The notes: generated by a model not told the origin, from the letters alone. DNA of 64,000 bases from Roseisolibacter agri (GCF_030159095.1 NZ_BRXS01000004.1:553673-617672), one strand, 5' to 3'. Positions 1 through 8,651 are shown, counted from the stretch's first letter. Numbers and translations: made by a program.

Positions 1-897
1 CTCGCGTCGTCGAACGGGAAGGGGAGCGGTGAGCGTCGAGCGTCGAGCGTCGAGGAGATCCTCCCCGCCATCGACCGCACGCCCAAGCTCTACGTCGGCG
101 GCAAGCAGGCGCGCCCCGACTCGGGCTACAGCCGCCGCGTCCTCGGCGCGGACGGGCAGGTGCTCGGCGTCGTCGGCGACGGCAACCGCAAGGACCTGCG
201 CAACGCGGTCGAGGCGGCGCACAAGGCGAGCGGCTGGGCGCGCACCACGGGCCACGCGCGCGCGCAGATCCTGTACTACGTCGCGGAGAACCTCGCCGCG
301 CGCGGCGACGAGTTCGCGGCGCGGCTGAGCGCGATGACGGGCGGTGACGGCGCGGCCGAGGTGCAGGCGGCGGTCGCGCGGCTGTTCACGTACGCGGCGT
401 GGGCCGACAAGTTCGACGGCGCGGTGCACGACGTGCCGATCCGCGGCGTCGCGCTCGCGATGCACGAGCCGATCGGCGTCGTCGGCGTCGCGGCCCCGGA
501 CGAGTCGCCGCTGCTCGGCCTCGTCTCGCTCGTCGCGCCGCTGGTGGCGATGGGCAACACGGTCGTCGCGGTCCCGTCGGAGCGGCACCCGCTCGCGGCG
601 ACGGACTTCTACTCGGTGCTCGACACGAGCGACGTGCCGGGTGGCGTGATCAACATCGTGACCGGCGCGCGCGACGCGCTGGCGACCGTGCTGGCCGAGC
701 ACGACGACGTGGACGCGGTCTGGTACTTCGGCGGCGCCGAGGGCGCGGCCGCGGTGGAGCGCGCGTCGGCCAGCAACATGAAGCGCACGTGGGCCGAGTG
801 GGAGCCGCGCGACTGGACCGGTGCCGACGGCGAGGGGCGCGAGTTCCTGCGCGCCGCGACGCAGGTCAAGAACGTGTGGGTGCCGTACGGCGAGTGA
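1..897 (+). CDS. Aldehyde dehydrogenase-like protein, 5' end outside window, catalytic domain missing
   Basis: The frame is open from the first base and stops with TGA at 895-897, so the gene begins upstream; 298 residues are visible. The visible part resembles the NAD-binding half of the aldehyde dehydrogenase (ALDH) superfamily: an entry segment (IDRTPKLYVGGKQARP), a helix typical after the first strands, the conserved PIGVVGVAAPDESPLL turn, a VVAVPSERHPLAA strand and an INIVTGARDAL segment. After the point where an ALDH would enter its catalytic domain (E-L-G-G, then the catalytic Cys) the protein jumps to a short tail, VKNVWVPYGE, that looks like the last strand of an ALDH. No catalytic Cys is present, so oxidation activity is unlikely for this chain. 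It could be a regulatory or structural partner of a full ALDH encoded upstream, which I cannot see. A heptamer repeat at 31-54 is read through in this frame. Confidence 0.7.
   Translation, partial: LASSNGKGSGERRASSVEEILPAIDRTPKLYVGGKQARPDSGYSRRVLGADGQVLGVVGDGNRKDLRNAVEAAHKASGWARTTGHARAQILYYVAENLAARGDEFAARLSAMTGGDGAAEVQAAVARLFTYAAWADKFDGAVHDVPIRGVALAMHEPIGVVGVAAPDESPLLGLVSLVAPLVAMGNTVVAVPSERHPLAATDFYSVLDTSDVPGGVINIVTGARDALATVLAEHDDVDAVWYFGGAEGAAAVERASASNMKRTWAEWEPRDWTGADGEGREFLRAATQVKNVWVPYGE
31..54. repeat. Tandem heptamer GAGCGTC, 3.4 copies
   Basis: Three full copies of GAGCGTC followed by GAG, preceded by GGT. The period of 7 is not a multiple of 3, so the repeat is not a protein-level repeat. 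The same layout (GGT, then GAGCGCC GAGCGCC GAGCGCT GAG) forms the right arm of the inverted repeat at 23724-23792, so this is probably the right arm of another copy of that element whose left half lies outside the window. Confidence 0.6.
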
Positions 898-920
898 TCG
901 CCCAAGATGCGTGAAACGCA

Positions 921-954
921 CGAGGCCCCGCGGTGACATCGCCGCGGGGCCTCG
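921..954. terminator. Terminator hairpin after the ALDH-like gene
   Basis: A perfect 13-bp stem (CGAGGCCCCGCGG at 921-933 with its complement at 942-954) closes an 8-nt loop and is followed by TCGTTTT. It sits between the convergent ALDH-like gene and the GHL10 gene, so it can serve both strands. Confidence 0.75.
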
Positions 955-977
955 TCGTTTTCACCGCGTGCGCTGCG

Positions 978-2762
978 TCAGCGCAGCCGCACCATGCGCG
1001 AGGGGCTCTGCACGCCGCTGGGCGTGACGGCGGAGACCGCGACCGCGTTCGCCACCGCGCCCGGCGCCAGCTCGGCGCTCAGGCGCCGCTCGGCCGCCGG
1101 CACGACGCGCGTGTGCCAGGTACCCACGGAGTCGAGCAGCTGCACGGCCCACCAGCGCACGCGCAACGTGTCGCCCGGCAGCACCGACAGCGCCGGACCG
1201 CGCGGCGCGCCGTACTGCGCGCCGCCGTCGCCCGGAAGCGTGGAGGGATCGGGGCACCACGGCGTGACCTCGGGCGCCGCGGGCGGGGTGGGGCCGAGCC
1301 ATGGATTCGCCGGCGGCAGCGCGGGAGTCGCGTAGAGCGACGTCGCGAGCCGGTCGCCGAGCGCACCCTGTGCCTGCGGCATCAGCGTCGACATGCGGAA
1401 GTGCACGTGCCCCTGCGCGTCCGGGCGTCCCTCGCGTGCGGCGCGCAGCCACTCGATCTGCGACGTGATCGCGCTGCCGGACCAGGGCGCGCCGCGCGAC
1501 GCGACGCGCATGGTCAGCAGGCCCGGGAAGACGTGGCGACCCTGCACGTTCTCGCGGCGCCACCACTCGTCCAGCCGGCGGAAGCGCTGCTGCTCGCCGT
1601 CCAGCTCCCAGTAGAGCTGCGGCGCCACGTAGTCGAGCCACCCCTCGCGCAGCCACTTCCGCGAGTCGGCGTAGATCTCCGCGTACGCGTCGAGGCCGTA
1701 GACGCCGGGTGCCGCGCCGGGGCGCCAGATGCCGAACGGCGAGATCCCGACGGCGACCTCCGGCTTGCGCGCCTTCACCTCGCGGTAGAGCGCCGCGACG
1801 AACTGCGACACGTTGTCGCGCCGCCACGCGTCGCGCTCCATCCCCGTGCCGCGGCCATGCCGCGCCCACGACACGTCGTCGTCGAAGCGGATCGTCTCGG
1901 TGCGCGTGACCGTGCGGCGGCGCCTCCCCTTGCCGACGCGCGTGCGGATCGTGCGCTCCTCGCGGTACGGATAGAAGTAGTCGTCGATGTGCACGCCGTC
2001 GACGTCGTAGCGGTCGACCACCTCGAGGATGTCGGCGAGCGCCTCCTGCCGCGCGGCCGGGAAGCCCGGGTCGATCCACTGCTGCGAGCCGTAGCGCACG
2101 ATCCACTGCGGGTTGCGGCGCGCGATCGCCTGCGCGCCCACCGCGGCGCGCGAGCGGTTGGGCGGCGCGGCGCGGAACGGGTTGAACCAGACGTGCACCT
2201 GCAGCCCGCGCGCGTGCGCCTCGCTGAGCGCGAACGCGAGCGGATCGAAGCCGGGCGCGCGCCCGTCGGGACCGACGAGGTACGACGACCACGGGACACG
2301 CGTGGTCGGGTACAGCGCGTCGGCCGCGGTGCGCACGTGCAGCACGATCGCGTTCAGCCCGATGTCCGACGCGCGCTGGATCGCCGCGCGCAGCTCGGCC
2401 TGCGACGTCGCGTCGTCCATCCCCGGACGCGTCGGCCACTCGCCGCCGTCGACGGGCGTGATCCACGCCGCGCGGAACTCGCGCGGCAGCACCGGCGGCG
2501 ACTCCAGCGTGCTCGCGTCGAGCAGCACCGGGCACTCCGCCACGCTGCGAGGGGCAGGCGCCGCGGGCTCCGACGACGCGGGGCCGGCGCTGGCGACGAG
2601 CAACGGAAGCGCGGCCGCCGGCAGCAGGCGGCGGGCGACGCGGCGGGACGCGCGGTCGGGTGGGAGGGACGGAACCGGCACGGTACGGCGGAAGGCGACG
2701 GGCGGAGGCACGGACGGGCGGATCGGCGGCGCGTCGGGACGCCCCGCTAAGTTGGGCGTCAT
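978..2762 (-). CDS. GHL10-family (DUF187) glycoside hydrolase-like protein, exported
   Basis: A 594-residue protein of the glycosyl hydrolase-like 10 (DUF187) family, which includes E. coli DigH/YngK, an enzyme acting on peptide-free glycan strands of peptidoglycan. A long Pro/Arg-rich lead is followed by a hydrophobic segment (RRLLPAAALPLLVASAG, near residues 45-62) that looks like a signal sequence or anchor. The barrel then shows family strands FRAAWITPVDGGEWP, LNAIVLHVRTAADALY, GLQVHVWFNPFRA and VDGVHIDDYFYPYREE, with acidic residues at strand ends, and WLDYVAPQLYWEL later. The last 90 residues look like a beta-rich domain. ATG at 2762 was chosen; an ATG 16 codons upstream is possible but adds no family sequence. 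It is divergent from the DUF4403 gene. Cell wall glycan cleavage is inferred from the family. Confidence 0.8.
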   Translation of the reverse strand: MTPNLAGRPDAPPIRPSVPPPVAFRRTVPVPSLPPDRASRRVARRLLPAAALPLLVASAGPASSEPAAPAPRSVAECPVLLDASTLESPPVLPREFRAAWITPVDGGEWPTRPGMDDATSQAELRAAIQRASDIGLNAIVLHVRTAADALYPTTRVPWSSYLVGPDGRAPGFDPLAFALSEAHARGLQVHVWFNPFRAAPPNRSRAAVGAQAIARRNPQWIVRYGSQQWIDPGFPAARQEALADILEVVDRYDVDGVHIDDYFYPYREERTIRTRVGKGRRRRTVTRTETIRFDDDVSWARHGRGTGMERDAWRRDNVSQFVAALYREVKARKPEVAVGISPFGIWRPGAAPGVYGLDAYAEIYADSRKWLREGWLDYVAPQLYWELDGEQQRFRRLDEWWRRENVQGRHVFPGLLTMRVASRGAPWSGSAITSQIEWLRAAREGRPDAQGHVHFRMSTLMPQAQGALGDRLATSLYATPALPPANPWLGPTPPAAPEVTPWCPDPSTLPGDGGAQYGAPRGPALSVLPGDTLRVRWWAVQLLDSVGTWHTRVVPAAERRLSAELAPGAVANAVAVSAVTPSGVQSPSRMVRLR

Positions 2763-2837
2763 ACCCACGATCCCGCAAAACGGCGCACAATCGACGCGCC
2801 GCCCGCCCACCCCGCCGGGACCGTCCCGCCGCAGTCC

Positions 2838-4244
2838 ATGTCCGTGCCCTCCCCGCGCGCCCGCGCGCGCCGCTCGCTCGTCGCCCTCGTCGCCCCGCTC
2901 GTCGTCCTGGGGACCGTCTCATGCGGCGGCGGCGGCCGCCCCGCCACCGCCGTCCTCGCGCCGACGCCCACGCTCCCGCCGCTGGAGCCGGCCGTCCTCG
3001 CGCTGCCGATCACCATCCAGACGAGCGCCGTCGTCGCCGCGATCGAGAAGGCGCTGCCGCGCGCCGACAGCCTCGACCGCGCGCGCTGCCTCACGCTGGG
3101 CGGCGTCGTCTGCCACCAGTACGCATACCGCCGCGATACGCTGCAGCTGCGCGTGACCGGCGACCGGGTCGACATGCTGGCGCGCCTGCGCTACCGCGGC
3201 CGCGTCGCGCTGCCCACGGGCGGCAGCGTGGGCAGCTGCGGCTTCGCGCCCGAGCCCATGCCGAGGGCCGAGCTGCGGTTCACGACGTCGCTGTACTGGC
3301 GGAGCGACTGGCGGCTGGCGACGCGCGCGACGCAGCTCACCAGCGCGATGCCCGATCCATGCCAGGTGACGCTGCTGCGCGTGGACGCGACGCCGCTGAT
3401 GAAGCGCATCGTCGACTGGCAGCTGGGCCGCGCGGTGTCGCAGGTGGACTCCGCGTTCCCGGCGCTCGCGGACCTGCGCGCCGCCGCCGACTCGATGTGG
3501 CGCCAGCTCCAGGCGCCGGTGCCGGTGGACTCGGCCGGCACGGCATGGCTGCTGATGTCGCCCGAGAGCGTCGCGCTGGCGCCGATCGAGGGGCGCGGGA
3601 CGGCGATCCACTCGGGCGTCACGCTGGTCGCGCGGCCGCGCATCGTCAGCGGCCCGCGTCCACAGGTGGCGGTCCGTCCGCTCCCGCCGCTGGCGCTGGC
3701 GCGGCCGGCGAGCGGGCTGCGTGTGCCGGTGCAGATCGAGCTGCCGTTCGCGGAGATCGCGCGGCAGTCGGCGGCGCTGCTGGCGCAGGAGACCGCGGGG
3801 CAGCCGCTGCGCGTGACGGGCGTCGAGGTCGTGGGCGCGGGCGACAGCGCGCTCGTGCGGCTGAACATGGAGGGCCGCATGAACGGCGCGCTGACGCTGG
3901 TCGGCCGGCCGCGCTACGACGAGACGTCGCGCACGCTGATGTTCGACGACCTGCACTACAGCGTCGAGAGCCGCGACCGCATGACGCGCCTCAAGGCCAC
4001 GCTCGGCGCGCCGCTCATCAAGCGCGCGATCGACCAGGCGACGGGCGGCGGCAAGCTCGCGCTCGGGCCGCAGCTGGACGCGGCGCGGATGCAGCTGACG
4101 CAGCAGATGAACCGCGCGCTGGCGCCCGACGTGGCGGTCGGGGGCGGCGTGCGCAGCCTGCGCGTGACGGGGCTCCACACCTCGCCGACGGCGTTCGTCG
4201 TGCGCGTGCTGCTGGAGGGCGACGCGGGGCTCTGGGCGCGCTGA
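2838..4244 (+). CDS. DUF4403 family lipoprotein
   Basis: A 468-residue protein with an N-terminal signal (LVALVAPLVVLGTVSC) ending in a lipobox-like TVSC at residues 26-29, followed by a Gly/Pro-rich linker. The rest resembles the DUF4403 family: long amphipathic strands, IEKALPRADSLDRARC, a repeated layout around LPFAEIARQSAALL, and a C-terminal LRVTGLHTSPTAFVVRVLLE segment. DUF4403 proteins are bacterial envelope proteins of unclear role; the fold has been compared with lipid-binding tubular domains, but I cannot confirm that here. Four Cys in the mature part could form disulfides outside the cytoplasm. It starts 75 bp from the divergent GHL10 gene. Confidence 0.75.
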   Translation: MSVPSPRARARRSLVALVAPLVVLGTVSCGGGGRPATAVLAPTPTLPPLEPAVLALPITIQTSAVVAAIEKALPRADSLDRARCLTLGGVVCHQYAYRRDTLQLRVTGDRVDMLARLRYRGRVALPTGGSVGSCGFAPEPMPRAELRFTTSLYWRSDWRLATRATQLTSAMPDPCQVTLLRVDATPLMKRIVDWQLGRAVSQVDSAFPALADLRAAADSMWRQLQAPVPVDSAGTAWLLMSPESVALAPIEGRGTAIHSGVTLVARPRIVSGPRPQVAVRPLPPLALARPASGLRVPVQIELPFAEIARQSAALLAQETAGQPLRVTGVEVVGAGDSALVRLNMEGRMNGALTLVGRPRYDETSRTLMFDDLHYSVESRDRMTRLKATLGAPLIKRAIDQATGGGKLALGPQLDAARMQLTQQMNRALAPDVAVGGGVRSLRVTGLHTSPTAFVVRVLLEGDAGLWAR

Positions 4245-4339
4245 GCGCTCAAGTCGCCCGCGCGGGCCGCCGATCCTCAGGGTGACCCTCCGCGCGCCGG
4301 CACTCCGCCGTCGCGCCGCGGGCTGCCCTGGGGTGCCGC

Positions 4340-4468
4340 ATGCCGATCACCGTCGCCGTCGTGGGTTGCTTCGTGCTAGTCGCCTGCGCGGGACGCGCGC
4401 TCTGGCGGCCGGCACCCGTTCGCGCGCGCGTGCGCCCCTCGTCGCCGGTCCGCCGCGCGCGCCGATGA
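4340..4468 (+). CDS. Small lipobox-containing ORF, 42 aa, overlapping the PEP-CTERM gene
   Basis: ATG at 4340 opens a 42-codon frame whose TGA (4466-4468) overlaps the ATG (4465) of the next gene as ATGA. A GGGGTG stretch lies about 5 nt upstream of the ATG. The protein starts with a short hydrophobic stretch, PITVAVVGCFVLVACAG, in which LVAC is an acceptable lipobox, followed by an Arg/Pro-rich tail. This could be a tiny lipoprotein or a translational coupler for the PEP-CTERM gene. I recognise no family, and in such GC-rich DNA a chance ORF is possible; the overlap geometry and the hydrophobic start are the only support. Confidence 0.35.
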   Translation: MPITVAVVGCFVLVACAGRALWRPAPVRARVRPSSPVRRARR

Positions 4469-5469
4469 TCGCTCCCGCACGACGCCTCGTCGCGCTCCTG
4501 GTCGGCGCCCTGACGCTCGGTTCGCTCGCCGCGCCGGCCGCGGCGCAGGATCCGCTCTGCGCGCCGGCACCGCTGCGCGCGGCGCTGCGCATCTCGACGC
4601 GCGCGCCGGCGGCGCGCCGCCCGGTGCGGAAGCCGGTCCGCGCGCGCTCGACGCCCGCGACGAAGCCGGTGGCCGTGAAGGCGCCCGCGCGGAAGGTCGC
4701 GCCGACGAGGCCGGTGCGCCGCCCCGCCGCGCGCCTCGCCTCGGTGGTCCCGCTGCCGACGACGGCGATGCGGGCGCCCGCGCGCAACGCCTGCCGCAGC
4801 GCGGGCCTGCCGCTGGCCATGGTCACGCAGCCCGACGGCACCGTGCGCCCGATCGCGCTCGTGGGCGAGGTGCCGCTGACGCTGCCTGACACGCTCGTCC
4901 AGGACGACTCGACGGGCGTGCCGCTCCTCTGGTGGCTCGGCGGCCTCGTGGCCGGCGGCGGCGCGATCGCCGCCGGCAGCGTGGACGACGGAGCGCCTCC
5001 CACGGGCTTCCTGACCACGCCCGCGGCGCCCGTGACGGTGAGCCCGTCGATCCCCGCGTGGGGAGAGGGCGACCCGGACGGAACGCCGGGCCGCCCCTCA
5101 TCGACTGGCCCTGGTGGCGGCACGGGCGGGGGGCCGGGCACCGATCCGGGCGACGACTCCAACGGGCCGCCGCCGCAGTTCCCACCGCCGCCGCCGATCG
5201 GCGGGCTGCCGCCGTTCCCGTTCCCGCCCGGCGACGGGCCGCTGCCTCCGAGCTGGACGCCGCCCGGCGAGCTTCCGCCGCCTGGTGGCCCGCCCGGTGG
5301 TCCACCCGGCGGCGACCCTCCGCGTGATGGCCCGCCGCCGACGTTCGGCGACCCGCCGACCGTGACGACGACCGCGTCGGTGGTCCCGGAGCCGGCGCCG
5401 CTCGGGCTGCTGATGGTCGGCGGCGGCGTGCTCGCGCTGTTCGCCTGGGGCTACTCCCGACGCTCGTGA
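4465..5469 (+). CDS. PEP-CTERM-anchored proline-rich secreted protein
   Basis: A 334-residue protein with a clean signal peptide (MIAPARRLVALLVGALTLGS, cleavage after AAPAAA), an Arg/Pro/Ala-rich basic segment (residues 30-95), a short globular part with two Cys, a hydrophobic stretch (LLWWLGGLVAGGGAIAAGS) and a long Pro/Gly/Asp-rich low-complexity region. It ends with VVPEPAPLGLLMVGGGVLAL and a final basic tail YSRRS: the VPEP motif, hydrophobic helix and Arg pair that define a PEP-CTERM sorting signal handled by exosortase. Known role of such proteins: surface or exopolysaccharide-associated. The in-frame sequence upstream of 4465 (from 4282) is Arg-rich and lacks a signal, so the ATG in front of the signal peptide was chosen. 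No exosortase gene is in the window. Confidence 0.75.
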   Translation: MIAPARRLVALLVGALTLGSLAAPAAAQDPLCAPAPLRAALRISTRAPAARRPVRKPVRARSTPATKPVAVKAPARKVAPTRPVRRPAARLASVVPLPTTAMRAPARNACRSAGLPLAMVTQPDGTVRPIALVGEVPLTLPDTLVQDDSTGVPLLWWLGGLVAGGGAIAAGSVDDGAPPTGFLTTPAAPVTVSPSIPAWGEGDPDGTPGRPSSTGPGGGTGGGPGTDPGDDSNGPPPQFPPPPPIGGLPPFPFPPGDGPLPPSWTPPGELPPPGGPPGGPPGGDPPRDGPPPTFGDPPTVTTTASVVPEPAPLGLLMVGGGVLALFAWGYSRRS

Positions 5470-5481
5470 CGCGCGCCTGAT

Positions 5482-5520
5482 CCGACGCCCGCCCGCGCCT
5501 CAGCGCGCGGCGGGCGTCGG
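5482..5520. terminator. Bidirectional terminator between the PEP-CTERM and GH20 genes
   Basis: A perfect 12-bp stem (CCGACGCCCGCC at 5482-5493 with its complement at 5509-5520) lies between the stop of the PEP-CTERM gene and the last codons of the GH20 gene; the right arm is inside the GH20 coding region. There is no T-run. Confidence 0.5.
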
Positions 5521-7602
5521 CGCGTCGGTGACCTCGGGCATCCCCAGCTCGGCGGGCGGCGGCAGGCGGCGCGTGCGCGCCCACTGCGCGCGCACCTGGT
5601 TCATGCGCTCGATGCGCGACACCCAGAGCTGCGTCGAGACGTCGAAGCGCGCGAGCACATTGGGCAGCCACGCGGGGCGGTTCTCGTGGCGCCACGCGGT
5701 CTCGTACAGCACGCGGTTCTCGACGTGCACGTCGCGGAGGTCCTGCAGGCGGCCGTTGATGCCCGAGAGGTCCGCGAGGTCGTACCACTTGATGGCCGCG
5801 GCGCCCGCGCTGTCGCGGCCCTGCGCGAGCAGCAGGGAGTACTGCGCCGCGATCTCGTGCGCGAGCTGGAACTTCATGCCGATGAGATCGAGCCGACGCG
5901 CGCCGAGCTCCATCGCGTCGAGGGCGCCGGGCTCGCGTAGCGCACCGGCGCGCCGTGCGCGCACCACGTGCTCGATCGCGGACTCCGCGCGCAGCCGCAG
6001 CTCCGACGCGAGCGGGAGGATGCGCGGCGTGAGGCGGCGGCCCTCGTCGGACCACGGATCCATCCAGTAGATCTGCTCGTGCATCTCCGTGCCGGCCGCG
6101 CGCGTGAGCAGCGCGGTGGCGGCCATCAGGTCGCGCTCCGCCGCCTCGACGTGGCCCGCGGCGTCGCCGTGGAAGACGCGCGGGTAGCGGCGCAGGAAGA
6201 CGTCCGGGTCGCAGTCGCCACTCTGCCACGCGGCCGCCGCGCCGAACAGCACACCGCTCCACGTGGACTCGAACAGCTGCTCGCCGAAGTCGTCCCACGT
6301 CGTGTTCAGCAGGCCGACGGCGCCGAGCCGCTGCCCCTCGCGCGCCATGAGGCGGATGTTCGGGAGGGCGATGCCGAGGTTCGGGTAGACGCGCCACCAG
6401 TTGTTGACGCCGGGCGCGACCCACGTCTCCATGCTCGCGTCGCGGAACGGCTTGATCCACTTCTCCGCGCTCGGGACGTTGTCGTACATCCACGGCACGG
6501 CGATCAGGTCCTTCGGCAGCGTCGCCACGAGCTCGGGATGGTTCGTGCCGACGTCGCCCCAGAGCACGAGCTTCCGGTTCAGCGGCCGCAGCGCGCCGAC
6601 GACCTTCGACACGTAGTCGACGTACGTCTGCCCCAGCCCCTCGCGGCGGATGCGGTCGGCCGTGCGGCCGCGTCCCAGCTCGAACGTCTCGTCGCCGCCG
6701 ATGTGCAGGAAGCGGCTGCCGAACGCCGAATCGAGCTCCGCGAACGTGGTGCGCACGAAGTCGAGCGCGCGCGGATCGTCCGGCGCCAGCGCGTGCCCGT
6801 GCGGCCGCTCGGCCAGCGGCGAGTATTTCTCGAGGCGCAGCACGGTGTGCAGGTGCCCGAACGTCTGCTGCTCGGGGATCACCTCGACGTGGTAGCGGCG
6901 CGCGTAGTCGGCGAGCTCGCGCGCGTCCTGTGGGGTGATGCTGTTGAGCGGCGCGCCCAGCAGCGGATGCGACGCGTACTGGAAGACGTTCTCGAGGTAC
7001 GGCGAGTAGACGTTGACCTTGTACGCCGCGAGCGTGCGGATCTGCCGCTTCTGGTAGTCGAGCGTCGGGAGCGGGCCGCGCGACCAGTCGTCGTGCAGGC
7101 CGCGCCAGCGCATGGCCGGCCAGTCGCGCACACGCGCGCCCAGCACGCGCGCGCGCGGCCCGTCGCCGTCGACGAGCTGCTTCACCGTCTGCGCGCCGTA
7201 GAAGACGCCCGCGGCGCTCGCGCCCACGACGTCGACGCGGCCGTCCTGCGCGACGAGCACGTAGCCCTCGTCGTTCATCGCGGCGTCGAAGGCGAGATTC
7301 GCCCGCTGGAGCGCCGCGCGCCCGGCGGGCGTGTCGCGCCGCAGCAGCCGCACGGTGACGCCCCCGCCCGACGTCACGACCGGCACGCCGCGCGCGCGCA
7401 GCGCCTCGGCCAGGTCGCGCGCCGCGAAGCGGTCGTCGTCGGTCGCGCCACCATCGATCGCGATGCCGCGCCCGATGGCGAAGGCGGGCAGCGCGGCGCC
7501 CTCGCGCGGGGCGGGGACGAGCGGCAGGTCGGCCGACGGCTGCGCGTTCGCGACGGCGGCGGACGCCAGCGCGACGACCGTCATACGAAGCACGACGCGC
7601 AT
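5500..7602 (-). CDS. Glycoside hydrolase family 20 beta-N-acetylhexosaminidase, secreted
   Basis: A 700-residue exported enzyme. It starts with a signal peptide (MRVVLRMTVVALASAAVANA), continues with a GH20b-like non-catalytic domain (ADLPLVPAPREG, GVFYGAQTVKQLV) and the GH20 TIM barrel, which opens with MRWRGLHDDWSRGPL. The catalytic Asp-Glu pair is in HIGGDETFELG and active-site tryptophans appear in WDDFGEQLFESTW and LNTTWDD. Known reaction: removal of terminal N-acetylhexosamine by substrate-assisted catalysis, used on chitin or peptidoglycan sugars. A C-terminal helical region of about 200 residues follows the barrel. The ATG overlaps the TGA of the M28 peptidase gene (TGATG), so the two are translated together. 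Substrate in this organism is not known. Confidence 0.85.
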   Translation of the reverse strand: MRVVLRMTVVALASAAVANAQPSADLPLVPAPREGAALPAFAIGRGIAIDGGATDDDRFAARDLAEALRARGVPVVTSGGGVTVRLLRRDTPAGRAALQRANLAFDAAMNDEGYVLVAQDGRVDVVGASAAGVFYGAQTVKQLVDGDGPRARVLGARVRDWPAMRWRGLHDDWSRGPLPTLDYQKRQIRTLAAYKVNVYSPYLENVFQYASHPLLGAPLNSITPQDARELADYARRYHVEVIPEQQTFGHLHTVLRLEKYSPLAERPHGHALAPDDPRALDFVRTTFAELDSAFGSRFLHIGGDETFELGRGRTADRIRREGLGQTYVDYVSKVVGALRPLNRKLVLWGDVGTNHPELVATLPKDLIAVPWMYDNVPSAEKWIKPFRDASMETWVAPGVNNWWRVYPNLGIALPNIRLMAREGQRLGAVGLLNTTWDDFGEQLFESTWSGVLFGAAAAWQSGDCDPDVFLRRYPRVFHGDAAGHVEAAERDLMAATALLTRAAGTEMHEQIYWMDPWSDEGRRLTPRILPLASELRLRAESAIEHVVRARRAGALREPGALDAMELGARRLDLIGMKFQLAHEIAAQYSLLLAQGRDSAGAAAIKWYDLADLSGINGRLQDLRDVHVENRVLYETAWRHENRPAWLPNVLARFDVSTQLWVSRIERMNQVRAQWARTRRLPPPAELGMPEVTDAPTPAAR

Positions 7603-8651
7603 CAGCTGCACCCGGCGGGCGCGGCGCCCGAGCCGGTGAGCACCGGCAGGCAGTGGTCCGCGCGCCGCACCGCCTCGATCACGGTGCGCGCCGCGCGCAC
7701 GTAGAAGCCGCGCGTCAGCCGCTCGAACGAGTCGCTCGGCTTGTGGTAGTCCGGGTGGTCCTCGACGCCGAAGTAGAGGAACGGGATCCCCGCGGCGTGG
7801 AACGCGCCCTGGTCGGACTGCGACGTCCAGTCGTACGACGCCGAGCCGCTGTCGTGGCCGATGCGGATGGAGACCGGCGCGTCGGCGGCGAGGCGGTCGG
7901 CGAGCGGGCGCAGCTTCGGCCACTTCGTGGGACCCGCGATCCAGAGCTCGCCCTTCACGTCGCGCGAGATCATGTCGAAGTTCACGTTCATCGCGATCGA
8001 CGCCTTGGGCACGGGCGGGTTGGCGACGAACGCGCGCGCGCCCAGCAGGCCCATCTCCTCGCCGTCGGGCCAGAGCAGGATGACCGTGTGCTCCGGCGGG
8101 CGCGCGACCAGCTCGCGCGCGACGGCCAGCAGCGCCGCGGTGCCGGACGCGTTGTCGTCGGCGCCGTTGTAGATCGAGTCGCCGTTCACCGGCCGCCCGA
8201 TGCCGACATGGTCGTAGTGCGCGCTCACCACCAGCACGCGGTCCGGCGTGCGCGTGCCGCGCACCTGCGCGACGACGTTGTAGCCGGTGACGCTGTCGCC
8301 GGCCGCCGCACCGCGACGCGCGGCACGGAAGGCGTGCGCGTAGGGCGTATCCGCGACGCCGCCGGCCACCGGCTGCGCGCCGATCTCTGCCAGCTGGCGC
8401 GAGAGGTACAGGCGGGCGTCCGCGTTCCCGGGCGTGCCGAGCCGGCGGCCGGCGCGCGTGTCGTGCGAGAGGAACTCGACGTCGGCCAGGAGGCGCACCG
8501 AGTCCACGGTGGCGAAGCCGCTGGCCGCCGCAGTGCGCGCGCCCTCGGGCCCGCGCGCGGTGTCGGGGCCGCCGGCGGTGCCGCGGCAGGCGGCCAAGGC
8601 GAGCAGGGCGAGAAGCGCGGCGTGCGGGCGGCGCGGACGGGCGATCGGCAT
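7602..8651 (-). CDS. M28 family metallopeptidase, lipoprotein
   Basis: A 349-residue zinc aminopeptidase-like protein. The N-terminus has a signal with lipobox LALAAC (Cys 22), predicting a lipid-anchored envelope protein. The M28 metal ligands are all visible: His-Asp in VVSAHYDHVG, the bridging Asp in NGADDNASG, the catalytic and ligand Glu pair in DGEEMGLLGA, an Asp in VNFDMISR and a His in DYHKPSDSFE. Known family role: release of N-terminal residues from peptides with two zinc ions. It is first in a two-gene unit with the GH20 gene, consistent with joint breakdown of peptide and amino-sugar polymers. The structured leader at 8767-9044 lies upstream on the same strand and may control it. 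Confidence 0.88.
   Translation of the reverse strand: MPIARPRRPHAALLALLALAACRGTAGGPDTARGPEGARTAAASGFATVDSVRLLADVEFLSHDTRAGRRLGTPGNADARLYLSRQLAEIGAQPVAGGVADTPYAHAFRAARRGAAAGDSVTGYNVVAQVRGTRTPDRVLVVSAHYDHVGIGRPVNGDSIYNGADDNASGTAALLAVARELVARPPEHTVILLWPDGEEMGLLGARAFVANPPVPKASIAMNVNFDMISRDVKGELWIAGPTKWPKLRPLADRLAADAPVSIRIGHDSGSASYDWTSQSDQGAFHAAGIPFLYFGVEDHPDYHKPSDSFERLTRGFYVRAARTVIEAVRRADHCLPVLTGSGAAPAGCS

Noticed and set aside
978-2922. Very long overlapping frames on the opposite strand and in other frames of most genes
   Set aside because: They are Arg/Ala/Gly-rich by-products of GC-rich codon third positions and match no family; the true frames carry clear motifs.
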